6,654 nucleotides of DNA, taken from the NCBI GenBank assembly GCA_003648395.1, contig QMPB01000254.1, forward strand, positions 1 through 6,654. Reading direction: 5' to 3'. Positions within the stretch are counted from its first letter, which is position 1. Every line of letters begins with the position of its first letter. The stretch comes from Bacteroidota bacterium. Its GTDB lineage: Bacteria; Bacteroidota; Bacteroidia; Bacteroidales; UBA1556. Positions 6,603 to 6,654 of the stretch are shown here, in pieces. Both the position numbers and the translations under genes were made by a program. The notes under the pieces were generated by a model. The model saw only the letters and a program-made list of their open reading frames with translations, searched no databases and was not told the DNA's origin.

Positions 6603-6650
6603 TTGTTTGTTGTTTGTTGTTTGTTGTTTGTTGTTTGTTGTTTGTTGTTT
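6603..6650. repeat. Heptanucleotide tandem repeat (TTGTTTG), about 6.9 copies
   Basis: Six perfect TTGTTTG units (6603-6644) are followed by a partial unit TTGTTT (6645-6650), after which the pattern breaks at ATCA. The array contains only T and G on the plus strand and lies 23 bp after the rlmI-like stop codon. No hairpin terminator is visible between the gene and the array. The downstream side is outside the window, so its relation to the next gene cannot be judged. Confidence 0.95.
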
Positions 6651-6654
6651 ATCA

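Noticed and set aside
6580..6654. Considered the T/G-rich tail as a terminator of the methyltransferase gene.
   Set aside because: The plus strand here has almost no C, so no stem can form and no intrinsic terminator can be supported within the window.

Overview
The window looks like an ordinary chromosomal stretch from a low-GC member of the Bacteroidota. The supporting signs are AT-rich intergenic DNA, weak or absent Shine-Dalgarno sequences, promoter-like boxes of the Bacteroidota type (TTTG near -33, TAnnTTTG near -7), a LolA ending in the phylum-typical KYPDSEVVDLR tail, and a small exported protein with a GLPGLI-like motif. I cannot name the order or genus from the sequence alone.

Layout, left to right. 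A plus-strand gene (109-936) encodes an exported, probably outer-membrane beta-barrel protein of unknown function and has a good upstream promoter match. It converges on a minus-strand block and is separated from it by a perfect 19-bp hairpin that can terminate transcription from both sides. The minus-strand block, in transcription order, is a secreted GLPGLI/DUF4412-like protein (5044-4343), the DNA translocase FtsK (4329-1735) and the periplasmic lipoprotein carrier LolA (1648-1001). The first two genes are 13 bp apart and almost certainly one transcription unit. LolA follows after 86 bp that hold an AT-rich hairpin and a possible promoter of its own. A 350-bp non-coding, divergent promoter region (5045-5394) separates this block from a plus-strand RlmI-type 23S rRNA methyltransferase gene (5395-6579). 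The right edge holds a short TTAG tract and a heptanucleotide (TTGTTTG) tandem repeat.

The genes are mostly housekeeping: chromosome segregation coupled to division (FtsK), envelope lipoprotein trafficking (LolA), an envelope protein of unknown role, and ribosome modification. I see no mobile element, CRISPR array, tRNA or rRNA gene, toxin-antitoxin pair or defence system, and no strong case for a new biological system. The points most worth a second look are the heptamer array, a 12-bp direct repeat at 32-bp spacing in the divergent promoter region, and a repeated short hydrophobic/acidic motif in the FtsK linker.
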